Assembly: GCA_903834785.1 (NCBI GenBank)
Contig: CAILKP010000030.1
Coordinates: 1-34,470 of the forward strand
DNA from: an uncultured bacterium
Lineage (GTDB): Bacteria; Planctomycetota; Phycisphaerae; Phycisphaerales; UBA1924
DNA length: 34,470 bases
Direction: 5' to 3'
Under the pieces are notes generated by a model. The model worked only from the letters and a program-made list of their open reading frames with translations. It ran no database searches and was not told where the DNA came from. This document shows, in pieces, positions 14,671 to 22,510 of the stretch. Position 1 is the first letter of the stretch; each line of letters opens with the position of its first letter. The position numbers and the translations under genes are program-made.

Positions 14671-17364
14671 ATGTACACCAACCAGCACGTTTCCGCGAAA
14701 GCAGCCACCATGCTCAGTCCGTCCCAGGCGAACATCCAGCGTTTCAAGGTTGACCCGTCAGTTCCCGAGCAGCTCAAGAAGCTACAGGAGATTGCCAGGA
14801 ATCTCTGGTGGTGCTGGCACTACGAGGCCGTGGCCCTGTTCAGCCAGCTGGATCGTGATCTCTGGGAGTCGACGCACCACAATCCGGTGAAGCTGCTGGG
14901 GCTGATCGGTCAGGACCGGCTGGATCGGGCCGCATCGGACCGGTCGTTCCTGCATGAGCTCAACACGGTGCACGCCCAGATGATGGAGGACATCCAGCGT
15001 CAGCGTTCGTGGTACTCCGAGGCATCGGTCGCGCTGCTGGGTTCTGCCGCGGGGCGGCAGAAGCCGCTGCGGATTGCGTACTTCTGCGCTGAGTTCGGCC
15101 TCACTGAAGGCTTCCAGATCTACTCCGGTGGCCTGGGCGGCCTGTCGGGCGATCATCTCAAGAGCGCCAGCGACACGGGCATTCCGCTGGTGGCCGTGGG
15201 CCTGCTGTACCAGCAGGGCTATTTCCATCAGTACCTGAATCCGGACGGGTGGCAGCAGGAGACGAACCCGGACATTGACCCGTATAACCAGTCGGTTGAA
15301 CTGGTGCGCACGCCCGACGGCAAGCCGCTGGAGGTGTACGTGACGCTGCCGGGCCGGAGCGTTGCGGTGCGGATCTGGCGGTGCAAGGTTGGCCAGGTGC
15401 CGCTGTACCTGCTGGATACCAACGTGGAGCACAACAGCCGTGAGGATCGGACGATCACGCAGCGTCTGTACGGCGGCGACCACGAGCATCGCATCAAGCA
15501 GGAACTGGTTCTGGGCTTCGGCGGCGTGATGGCGCTGCGAGCCCTGGGTGAGGACCCCTCGGTCTGCCACATCAACGAGGGCCACGCGGCGTTCATTTCG
15601 CTGGAGCGGATCATGGACATCCGCCGCCGCAACCCGCACATGAACTTTGATGAAGCGCGTGAGGCCGTTGCCGCGGCGCACATTTTCACCACGCACACCC
15701 CGGTGCCGGCGGGTATTGACCGCTTTGAGCCGGGTCTGGTGGAGCGGTACCTGCAGTTTGCGCTGCGTGACCTCGGGCTTGACATGGAGGGCCTGCTGGC
15801 CCTTGGCCGCGAGAACACCGCGGACCGCCGCGAGGCGTTCTCGATGGCGGTGCTGGCGATCCGCACCAGCCGCTTCTGCAACGGCGTGAGCAAGCTGCAC
15901 GGGCACGTATCCCGCGGCATGTGGAAGCACATGTGGCCGGGCACTCCGCAGAACGACATTCCGATCGGGCATGTGACCAACGGCGTGCACTGCCGCACGT
16001 GGATGAGCCCGGAGATGATCCGGCTGTACGACCGCCACCTGGGTGATCAGTGGCAGACCAGCCCGCAGGATGAGCATGTCTGGGCGCAGGTCAGCGACAT
16101 CCCGGACCATGAGATGTGGAACGCGCACAACAAGCGCAAGGAAAAGCTGGTTTCGTACGTGCGAGCCAAGCTGCGTGAGCAGCTCACGGCGCGTGGTGCG
16201 GGTGCGATGGAAATCGAGAAGGCCACCAGCGCGCTGGACACCACCGCGCTGACCATCGGCTTTGCCCGTCGCTTTGCCACCTACAAGCGCGGCACGCTGC
16301 TGTTCCGTGATGTCGAGCGGCTCTGCCGGCTGCTGCGGAATGCGGATCGGCCGGTGCAGGTGATCATCGCCGGCAAGAGCCACCCGGCCGATGGCGGCGG
16401 CAAGCAGCTGATCCGTGACATCATCCACCTCATCCGCAATAACAACATCGGGCACCGCGTGGTGTTCCTGGAAGACTACGACATCCAGATCTGCCGCCGC
16501 ATGGTGCAGGGTTGTGACATCTGGCTCAACACGCCGATCCGCGGCCTGGAAGCCTCGGGCACCAGCGGCATGAAGGCGGCCATGAACGGCACCATCAACT
16601 GCTCGATTCTCGACGGCTGGTGGGACGAGGCCTTCGGTCCCGAACTGGGCTTCTCCATCGGCCGCGGCGAGAACTATGAGTCCGCCTCGGGCGACGAGCG
16701 CGACGATGTGGAGAGCCGGGCGCTGTACCAGGTGCTCGAAAGCCAGATCGTGCCGGAGTTCTACGACCGCGACAACGCGGGCGTGCCGCGCAAGTGGGTG
16801 CAGCGCATGAAGCGGTGCATCCGCGTGCTGGGGCCTGGCTTTACCACGCACCGCATGGTGGCGGACTACGCCCGGCAGTACTACTTCCCGGCTCACAATG
16901 CCGCGGCGCGGCTGTGTGCTGACAACTTCCGCGAGGCTAAGGAACTGGCGGCGCACATGAACCATTACCGCGAGCACTGGCACGCGGTGCGGGTTGAGAA
17001 CGTGTCGGCCGCGACGCCGGCCGGTGGCTCGGTGGCGGTCCGCGCCCCGGTGACGATCACGACCAAGGTGTACCTTGGCTCGCTGGTTCCGGACGAGATC
17101 CTGGTGCAGCTGTACCACGGCCCGGTCAACGCGGTCGGCGAGATCATCGATGCCGAGGCCGTGACCATGAAGTATGACCCCAAGGCCAAGGGCAACGAGC
17201 CGGGCACGTGCGTGTTTACCTGTACGTTCTCGCCGGATTCGACCGGCCAGCACGGGTACTCGGTGCGTGTGCTGCCCAATGACAGCCGCATGGTCTCGCC
17301 GTTTGTCCCCGGCCTGATCACGTGGGATACGGGTCCGGTGCCGGCTGAGATGGTCACGGCCTGA
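14671..17364 (+). CDS. glgP: Alpha-glucan phosphorylase (GT35, DUF3417-containing form)
   Basis: It releases glucose 1-phosphate from glycogen or maltodextrin. The 897-residue protein belongs to the prokaryotic 'alpha-glucan phosphorylase' branch with an N-terminal domain typified by ARNLWWCWHYEA (about 42-53), followed by IAYFCAEFGL and GGLGGLSGDHLKSASD. The pyridoxal-phosphate lysine is K635 in EASGTSGMKAAMNG, and the preceding segment (ATYKRGTLLF, then IIAGKSHPAD) is typical. A C-terminal beta-rich domain of about 130 residues follows the catalytic core, as in long members of the family. The ATG at 14671 is used; M14 (14710) is an alternative. It is a single-gene unit with its own terminator, reading away from nadK. 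Confidence 0.95.
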   Translation: MYTNQHVSAKAATMLSPSQANIQRFKVDPSVPEQLKKLQEIARNLWWCWHYEAVALFSQLDRDLWESTHHNPVKLLGLIGQDRLDRAASDRSFLHELNTVHAQMMEDIQRQRSWYSEASVALLGSAAGRQKPLRIAYFCAEFGLTEGFQIYSGGLGGLSGDHLKSASDTGIPLVAVGLLYQQGYFHQYLNPDGWQQETNPDIDPYNQSVELVRTPDGKPLEVYVTLPGRSVAVRIWRCKVGQVPLYLLDTNVEHNSREDRTITQRLYGGDHEHRIKQELVLGFGGVMALRALGEDPSVCHINEGHAAFISLERIMDIRRRNPHMNFDEAREAVAAAHIFTTHTPVPAGIDRFEPGLVERYLQFALRDLGLDMEGLLALGRENTADRREAFSMAVLAIRTSRFCNGVSKLHGHVSRGMWKHMWPGTPQNDIPIGHVTNGVHCRTWMSPEMIRLYDRHLGDQWQTSPQDEHVWAQVSDIPDHEMWNAHNKRKEKLVSYVRAKLREQLTARGAGAMEIEKATSALDTTALTIGFARRFATYKRGTLLFRDVERLCRLLRNADRPVQVIIAGKSHPADGGGKQLIRDIIHLIRNNNIGHRVVFLEDYDIQICRRMVQGCDIWLNTPIRGLEASGTSGMKAAMNGTINCSILDGWWDEAFGPELGFSIGRGENYESASGDERDDVESRALYQVLESQIVPEFYDRDNAGVPRKWVQRMKRCIRVLGPGFTTHRMVADYARQYYFPAHNAAARLCADNFREAKELAAHMNHYREHWHAVRVENVSAATPAGGSVAVRAPVTITTKVYLGSLVPDEILVQLYHGPVNAVGEIIDAEAVTMKYDPKAKGNEPGTCVFTCTFSPDSTGQHGYSVRVLPNDSRMVSPFVPGLITWDTGPVPAEMVTA

Positions 17365-17394
17365 GCTTGTGTGATCTGATTTCGATAGCTTTCC

Positions 17395-17434
17395 GCGAGC
17401 CCGGCGCAATGCGTCGGGCTCGCTGCTTTCTTGT
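17395..17434 (+). terminator. Probable terminator after glgP
   Basis: A GC-rich stem (17395-17403 with 17415-17423, extended inward) is followed by the pyrimidine-rich TGCTTTCTTGT. It lies 30 bases after the glgP stop and before the convergent hydrolase gene. The T-run is interrupted, so strength is uncertain. Confidence 0.65.
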
Positions 17435-17442
17435 GCCTGCGG

Positions 17443-18171
17443 TCAACTGGTGGTGCGGGCGGCGGCTGCCTGCACCAGGCGGCGGATGACGTCAAGGCCT
17501 GTCCGCTCGTCGCTGGTACGTTCCGGATGCCATTGCACACCCAGATAGAACGGACGCTGCGGATCCTCGACGGCCTCGACCGTGCCATCATCGGCGGTCA
17601 TGGTGACGACCAGCGGACCGAGCGGGACGCCGGACCGGATGGCCTGATGGTGCCAGCTGGCGACGGGGCCGGGTTCGATCCGGTGGCGTGCCTCCGCCGC
17701 CGTTGGCCTGACGGTGTGGGCAAAGTCGCGGGCGTGGCGTGCGGCGGATTGCTCATCGTGCCCGGGCTCGTCGGGCAAGTGCTGGATGAGCGCAGCCGGG
17801 CCGGCGTGGTGCACGGCCATGAGTTGCATGCCCAGGCAGATGCCCAGAGTCGGCAGTTGCCGCCGGCGGTCGAGAGCCTTGAGCAGCGCAAGCTCGAAGG
17901 CCTGGCGGCGCGGGTGCATGACCTTGGCTTTGGGATGCAGATCCGCGTTCATGGCGCGCACATCTACATCGTCGCCGCCGGTCAGCACCAGGCCGTCCAA
18001 GCGGTCGAGGTAACTTTCGATGAGTTCAACCTGTGGCGAGAGCAGCACCGGAACGCCCCCGGCTCTGGCGATCGCGTCCTGATAGGCGATTGGGGAGAAA
18101 ACGCGAAGCCGGTGTGGCTGCTCCGGGTCGGGGACGGAGATGTCGCAGGTGATGCCGATGAGGGGTTGCAC
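17443..18171 (-). CDS. Gamma-glutamyl-GABA hydrolase-like class I glutamine amidotransferase (peptidase C26, PuuD-like)
   Basis: Members hydrolyse gamma-glutamyl bonds, for example in putrescine breakdown by PuuD. The 242-residue product starts MQPLIGITCD as typical family members do, has LTGGDDV (63-69), the nucleophile elbow LGICLGMQ with C112, and the His/Glu pair in QWHPE (H215, E217). A GTG at 18171 is chosen as start: it matches the family start and has AAAGG about 8 bases upstream. The frame remains open to an ATG at 18345, but that extension is low-complexity and runs into the opposing promoter of the B12 operon. The actual substrate is unknown, and no other putrescine genes are nearby. 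Confidence 0.85.
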   Translation of the reverse strand: MQPLIGITCDISVPDPEQPHRLRVFSPIAYQDAIARAGGVPVLLSPQVELIESYLDRLDGLVLTGGDDVDVRAMNADLHPKAKVMHPRRQAFELALLKALDRRRQLPTLGICLGMQLMAVHHAGPAALIQHLPDEPGHDEQSAARHARDFAHTVRPTAAEARHRIEPGPVASWHHQAIRSGVPLGPLVVTMTADDGTVEAVEDPQRPFYLGVQWHPERTSDERTGLDVIRRLVQAAAARTTS

Positions 18172-18347
18172 GGGGCGGACCTTTGCGGAAAGTAATCGCG
18201 CGGGGAGGCGGGGGTGGCGGGTGAGTGCAGGAATGTACGGCCGCTTGCGGTCGGGGAGTTTCAACCGGCCTTGCGGGGTGCCCTGCCTGGCCGGTGACGC
18301 GTCGGCGCCCGCCTTGCCGAGGATTTCGGTTTTCATCGCCGCCACAC

Positions 18348-18378
18348 TTGACCGGGCGGCGGGGGTCCGTGCTATGCT
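18348..18378 (+). promoter_or_regulatory. Candidate promoter of the cobalamin riboswitch operon
   Basis: A -35-like TTGACC (18348-18353) and an extended -10 TGCTATGCT (18370-18378) are separated by 19 bases. The spacing is slightly long, but the TGn extension compensates. The predicted start of transcription, about 18385, falls exactly where the riboswitch begins. Confidence 0.6.
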
Positions 18379-18383
18379 CAGCC

Positions 18384-18650
18384 CAGCACTTGGTGCCCCG
18401 CGATCGGTTCAACCGGTCACGGGGCTGAAAAGGGAAGCGTGGTGAGGTTGCCGGTCCGCGAGCGTGTCCCGCCCGTGAAGCAAACCCCGGAGCCGAATCC
18501 ACCGCGGACGCGCCGCCGTAACGGGTGACACGCCGCCCCAATGAAGACCACTGCACGCGGACCGCGTAGCCGAGAGGCCGAAGCGGAACCGAGACACGTG
18601 CGGGAAGGTCGGGGCGACGAATCCCGAAGCCGGAAGACCTGCCATGTGCC
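18384..18650 (+). promoter_or_regulatory. Cobalamin (adenosylcobalamin/B12) riboswitch
   Basis: Key conserved blocks of the cobalamin riboswitch occur in order. A GGTGCCCCG...CGGGGC stem (18392-18426) leads into TGAAAAGGGAA (about 18426-18436), followed by GTGGTGA. A CCCGCCCGTGAAG block lies at about 18468-18480, standing for the CCCGCnACTGTGA element. CCACTGCACGC is at about 18548-18558, then GTGCGGGAAGGTCGGGGC (18598-18615). The hallmark B12 box GAAGCCGGAAGACCTGCCA lies at 18626-18644. Binding of cobalamin to this class normally lowers expression of the downstream gene, which starts at 18824. P1 pairing (GCAC near 18386 with GTGC near 18646) sets the ends only roughly. Confidence 0.92.
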
Positions 18651-18823
18651 GTGTGCCTGTCTGCCCTCGCGATCAGGGCGTCGGTGCGTGTACCCGCGTA
18701 CTCCCGGCGGGTCCCAGCGCGCTGACAATTCCCCGCGAAGGCTCACCCCCGGTCTAGCCACCGGGATCGCCCGGGAGTCGCTTCGCGCGAATCGAAGCGC
18801 ATATTCAGAAAGGCGGTCCTGTC
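18651..18823 (+). other. Expression platform / leader after the riboswitch
   Basis: This gene-free leader contains a hairpin at 18663-18679 (GCCCT...AGGGC), one at 18748-18765 (CCCGGT...ACCGGG), and one at 18779-18799 (CGCTTCG...CGAAGCG) placed just before a Shine-Dalgarno-like AGAAAGG at 18807-18813, ten bases before the ATG. None has a T-run, so control is more likely at translation or through Rho than by an intrinsic terminator. Confidence 0.5.
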
Positions 18824-19924
18824 ATGGCTGCCTCAGTTCGTTGTGTGCCCCGCGCGGCCAAGCTTGCGCCAAGGGCAGTTGCGTTTTCTCTCGTTGTGCT
18901 CTCCGGCATCGCCTCGGCACTGACCGGTCTTGAATCGGTCGGCCGCCCGGCCTGGCTGGAGCGTTCCGCTTCGGCACAGCCCTCGGCTGCGATCCCGGCG
19001 TACACCCTCGTCGGCCAGTTCCCGCTCGCTGGTGGGGCGTGGGACATCGGCCCGGATGGTCGCGTTTATCAGATCCGCGGGCAGGACATCTATCTGCAGG
19101 ATGCGGCCGGCGGGGCTTCATTCAGCCGCGTGGGCTCGGTACCGGCCGGCACCACAGCCGGCTTCGGGGCGAGTTTCCTGTCAGTCAGTCCCGATGGGAG
19201 CACGCTGGCCATCGGTGACAATAACTTCAGTGCCCAGGCCTCCGTCCACTTTGTCGCCACGTCCCTGCTCACAACGGCCGCGACTACCCCGACAATTTCA
19301 GTGGTGTGCCCGAACTTTGATGCCGACTGGGATGGCAATCAGCTCTATGTGACCGGTGCTGATTCCTTGACGTTCAACAGCGAGTTGTATCGGATCAGCT
19401 TCAGCAATGCACTAGGCACCCCCGTGCGTCAGACGCTGGTGCGGGACATCGGCCTGGCTTCCGGCGGCGTGGCCGTCCGCAACGGCGTGCTGATCACCGG
19501 AACCGGCTTCGGCTCAGCCGCTCATCCGACCGGTCAGATCCGGTCGTTTACGACCGGTTCGTTGGGCTCCGGGCCGGCGGCGGGCTTCAGCAGCGGCACG
19601 CTGGTCGCCACTGCCCTGTCCGCCTCGCCGCTGGGATTCGATGCCTTTGGAAATGTTCTTGTCGGCGGTGGTGACAGCTTCGGCGGCACCACGGAGATCG
19701 GGTATGCGGCGGTGATTGACCCGGCGAACCCGGATCCGACGCGGTGGCTCCGCGTAGCGCCAGCGGGGACCGCCATCACGTACTCGGCGGCATTCAACAG
19801 CTTCACCGATGAGCTTCTGGTCATCGGCGACGGAGTCGCATACCGCTACGCCATCCCGTCGCCTGGCGCTGCGGCAGTGCTGGCCGTTGGTGGCCTTGCG
19901 GCGATGCGTCGTCGCCGCAGCTAG
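18824..19924 (+). CDS. Secreted beta-propeller-like protein with PEP-CTERM-like anchor, under B12 riboswitch control
   Basis: The 366-residue product has a basic N-terminus and a hydrophobic signal (about 18-36). The body is made of repeated strand-rich units such as AWDIGPDGRVYQIRG (72-86), FLSVSPDGSTLAIGD, DADWDGNQLYVTG, GFDAFGNVLVGGGD and AFNSFTDELLVIGDG. I count about six, the pattern of a beta-propeller. The C-terminus IPSPGAAAVLAVGGLAAM followed by RRRR (344-365) has the order of a PEP-CTERM-type sorting signal: Pro-rich motif, hydrophobic helix, Arg cluster. The first position behind a cobalamin riboswitch suggests extracellular corrinoid binding, comparable in concept to the BtuG propeller of Bacteroidetes. 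That comparison is inference; no homology search was possible. Confidence 0.85.
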   Translation: MAASVRCVPRAAKLAPRAVAFSLVVLSGIASALTGLESVGRPAWLERSASAQPSAAIPAYTLVGQFPLAGGAWDIGPDGRVYQIRGQDIYLQDAAGGASFSRVGSVPAGTTAGFGASFLSVSPDGSTLAIGDNNFSAQASVHFVATSLLTTAATTPTISVVCPNFDADWDGNQLYVTGADSLTFNSELYRISFSNALGTPVRQTLVRDIGLASGGVAVRNGVLITGTGFGSAAHPTGQIRSFTTGSLGSGPAAGFSSGTLVATALSASPLGFDAFGNVLVGGGDSFGGTTEIGYAAVIDPANPDPTRWLRVAPAGTAITYSAAFNSFTDELLVIGDGVAYRYAIPSPGAAAVLAVGGLAAMRRRRS

Positions 19925-20041
19925 CCATGGAGGGTGTGATCGCACCCGCGATCGGCCTGACGGCCGGTCCGCGGGACTTTGTCGGTTGAGCGAAGCGATG
20001 GACGGGGTTGTGCGTCTGCCCGAGCTTGTGAAGTGATCATT

Positions 20042-21247
20042 ATGGCCCTGAGTCAAAACCACACTCCGATACCTTCAACCGCGTGCATCGGCGCGGCTGC
20101 CCTTGTGGCGGCTCTACTTGCTTCGCCTGCCGGGGCTTCACCCTTCGCAACCAGGGTCATGGACTACGATCCTGCTCCGGGGCAGAACGTGCAGAATCCG
20201 GCGTTCAGCGACCCTAGCGGTGCGCTTGGTTCGCCTGTCGGCGGTGGGGCCACCGCGGCGGATAACACCAAGCTGGTCACCCTGGGCGGCTTCGGTGGCA
20301 GCATCACGCTCGGCTTTGATCACCCGATCGCCAACCACGCGGCCACGGCTGCCAACCCGCTGGGGCTGGATTTCATCGTTTTCGGCAACGCGTTCTTCGT
20401 CGGAGGCAATCCGAATCGGCGGTGGGCTGAGGCGGCGGTCGTGTTTGTGAGTCGCGATGCCAATGGCAACGGGCTTGCCGATGACCCGTGGTACGCGATT
20501 CCGGGATCCCACTTGCCTGCTGCGGCAGCGGGGGCGGTGGTGACGCGAACCTGGGACAGCAACACGGCCGACGGGACGAACCCGCCTCTGCAGGCCGCAT
20601 GGGTGCCACCGGGCAGGGCGGGGGTGTGGACGACCTCGGCGTCGCTCCTGCCGGCATTGTTCAACGGGCCGGTGGTCAGCAATCCCTTAGGCCTGGGCTC
20701 CGGGGAGGAGGGCATCTTCGGATACGCCGACTGTTCGCCGACGCTGGTACTCGGCGATCTCGATGGTGACGGGATCACGGATGACGATTCGCTTCCTGCT
20801 GAGACCTTCTACACCCGGCCTGACAACCCGTTCCTGGTGGGCATTGACCCCGGTAGTGGCGGCGGCGATGCGATGGATATCAGCTGGGCCGTGGACATCA
20901 CCACGGGTGAGCCCGCAGGGTTGATGAGCATCGACTTCGTGAAGCTCGTCTGCGCTGTCGACCGCGTGAATGCCACTTTTGGTGAGGCGTCGACGGAGAT
21001 TGGCGGGCTGGCGGAGGTTGTCGTTGCATCACGACGGTTGGCGGATCTGGTTGGCCCCGGGGGCGACCCGCCGGGAGACGGCACCGTGGACGGATCGGAT
21101 TTCATTGCGTTCATCAATGCCTTCGCAGCTGAGCTGCCGCTGGCGGATGTCGCTGGGGGCGACCCGCAGGGCGGAGTTTCCGGCGACGGCACTGTGGATG
21201 GCTCGGACTTCATCGCATTCATCAACAGCTTTGCGGAGGGCAACTGA
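20042..21247 (+). CDS. Secreted 'cell surface protein' of B12-locus type with two dockerin-like repeats
   Basis: The 401-residue product has a signal peptide (about 1-32, ending SPAGA). The conserved core (about 38-160) contains VMDYDPAPGQNV, TLGGFGGSITLGFDHPI, LDFIVFGNAFF and SRDANGNGLADDPWYAIPGS. I recognise this pattern from surface proteins encoded beside BtuB/BtuG in Bacteroidetes B12 loci (from memory). The C-terminus (341-401) holds two near-identical units GDGTVDGSDFIAFINAF and GDGTVDGSDFIAFINSF, dockerin-like Ca-binding motifs found at the end of many planctomycete secreted proteins. It is the second gene of the riboswitch operon. The 117-base gap after the propeller gene has no clear terminator. 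Its TGA overlaps the next ATG by one base (21247). Confidence 0.88.
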   Translation: MALSQNHTPIPSTACIGAAALVAALLASPAGASPFATRVMDYDPAPGQNVQNPAFSDPSGALGSPVGGGATAADNTKLVTLGGFGGSITLGFDHPIANHAATAANPLGLDFIVFGNAFFVGGNPNRRWAEAAVVFVSRDANGNGLADDPWYAIPGSHLPAAAAGAVVTRTWDSNTADGTNPPLQAAWVPPGRAGVWTTSASLLPALFNGPVVSNPLGLGSGEEGIFGYADCSPTLVLGDLDGDGITDDDSLPAETFYTRPDNPFLVGIDPGSGGGDAMDISWAVDITTGEPAGLMSIDFVKLVCAVDRVNATFGEASTEIGGLAEVVVASRRLADLVGPGGDPPGDGTVDGSDFIAFINAFAAELPLADVAGGDPQGGVSGDGTVDGSDFIAFINSFAEGN

Positions 21248-22107
21248 TGCAGCATCGCGCGGGACGCCCAGAGCGTGGCTTCAGTCTGATCGAGTTACTC
21301 GTGGTCATCGCGATCATCGCGCTGCTCATCGGTGTCCTGCTGCCCTCGCTGCAGTCGGCGAGGGCGACGGCCCGTGCGGCGGCGTGCGCATCGGGTCTTC
21401 GGCAGCTTGGCTCGATGGTGCAGCTGTACGCGGGGGACCACAAGAGCGCAGCGCCGGCCGGAGCGCCTGACTTTCTTGTCAACCGCGTTCGGTGGTTCGG
21501 CTCACGAACCGGACCAAGTGCGTCCTTCGGTACCAGCGGCGGCACACTTTCGGCCTACCTGGAGGCATCAGGTAACCTCCGGGAGTGTCCGTCATTCAGC
21601 GGCCGGCTGGCCGAACTTGCCGCCCGCGGCGAGGGCTTCGAGCGCGGGTGCGGCGGATATGGGTACAACAATTCCTATATCGGCGTGAAACGGGGACAAG
21701 ACGGTCGTCTTGTCACCGATCGGCTCGGAGAACGGGTTGAACGGTTTGTTCGTCCGGCGGCAACGGTCCTGTTCGGCGATGCTGCGTTCGCCGCAGGCAC
21801 CACGGGAAGCGCATCCGTCATCGAGTACTCGTTCGTCGAGCCGCGATGGATACCCGAGTCACCGGCCGCTTTGCAGGGGCCAACGGCCGGTAACGGTGGT
21901 GGCGGATACGGCGGCGGGACACGTCCTGACCCTTCTGTCCACTTTCGCCACGCGGGCCGGGCCGGCATCGTTTGGCTCGACGGGCACGTCTCGTCGGAGT
22001 CGCGAACGCTGACCGATTCGAGCGGTTTGTACTCCGGAGACCCAATGGAGTCGGGTGTCGGCTGGTTTGGCGCTCACGACGATAATCGCTTGTTTTGCGG
22101 GCAGTAA
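21247..22107 (+). CDS. Pseudopilin-like protein with prepilin N-terminal signal and H-X9-DG motif
   Basis: The 286-residue product starts with a basic leader and the type IV prepilin signal G11|FSLIELLVVIAIIALLIG; cleavage and N-methylation at the Phe by a prepilin peptidase are expected. Near the C-terminus HAGRAGIVWLDG is a perfect H-X9-DG, a signature of large planctomycete pseudopilin-like families. The body contains a Gly-rich loop (about 218-228). It is coupled to the dockerin-like gene by a TGATG overlap, so it belongs to the cobalamin-riboswitch transcript. It may help display or export the surface proteins, or may itself be part of a surface fibre. Confidence 0.9.
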   Translation: MQHRAGRPERGFSLIELLVVIAIIALLIGVLLPSLQSARATARAAACASGLRQLGSMVQLYAGDHKSAAPAGAPDFLVNRVRWFGSRTGPSASFGTSGGTLSAYLEASGNLRECPSFSGRLAELAARGEGFERGCGGYGYNNSYIGVKRGQDGRLVTDRLGERVERFVRPAATVLFGDAAFAAGTTGSASVIEYSFVEPRWIPESPAALQGPTAGNGGGGYGGGTRPDPSVHFRHAGRAGIVWLDGHVSSESRTLTDSSGLYSGDPMESGVGWFGAHDDNRLFCGQ

Positions 22108-22195
22108 TGCCGAACATCAGGTATGCTCTTGTCAGTACGATTGCCACAGCCGATGTGTCGGCACCAATCGGTGTACAAAAACCGGGACTCAACGC

Positions 22196-22465
22196 ATGGG
22201 TGTCCAACGCTGCATCTGTTCGCATGTCACGCTCGACGAGGTTGTTCGTCGTGCGCAGGCCGGGCAGAACTTCGAGCAGATCTGCAGCGACACGGGTTGC
22301 TGTCAGGGCTGCGGAATGTGTCGGCCCTACGTCCATCTCGCGATCGAGACCGGTCGATCCCAGCTGCCGATTCTCTCGCCTGCTCAGGCTGAGGCCGTTC
22401 TGAATCGTGCGCAGGCACGTCAGCGGCAGGAGGAATCCCGGGCGACCGAGGACTCAGCCAACTGA
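22196..22465 (+). CDS. BFD-like [2Fe-2S] ferredoxin
   Basis: An 89-residue protein with the cluster ligands of the bacterioferritin-associated ferredoxin family: C6-x-C8 near the start and C39-x2-C42, separated by 30 residues, very close to E. coli Bfd. Extra cysteines C30, C35 and C36 lie in SDTGCCQGCGMC. The last 30 residues are a charged, probably helical tail. The ATG at 22196 puts the CxC at the family position; the frame is open to 22055 but would overlap the pseudopilin gene. It follows the B12 operon by 88 bases. Co-transcription is possible but not shown. Roles in iron release or as an electron-transfer partner are the family norm. Confidence 0.85.
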   Translation: MGVQRCICSHVTLDEVVRRAQAGQNFEQICSDTGCCQGCGMCRPYVHLAIETGRSQLPILSPAQAEAVLNRAQARQRQEESRATEDSAN

Positions 22466-22510
22466 TCTGAACAGGGAAGAGTCCTTCAGGCGAATCCGAG
22501 GTACATCTGC

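Noticed and set aside
14782..17409. Long minus-strand open frame (875 codons) opposite glgP
   Set aside because: glgP has complete phosphorylase motifs. The antisense product is Arg/His/Val-rich with no recognisable domain.
18172..18345. Longer form of the PuuD-like hydrolase starting at 18345
   Set aside because: The extra 58 residues are unlike the family and approach the opposing promoter; the GTG at 18171 matches the family N-terminus and has an upstream AAAGG.
18541..18933. Short plus-strand frame inside the leader before the B12 operon
   Set aside because: It overlaps the cobalamin riboswitch including the B12 box and runs into the propeller gene in another frame; the RNA element explains the conservation.
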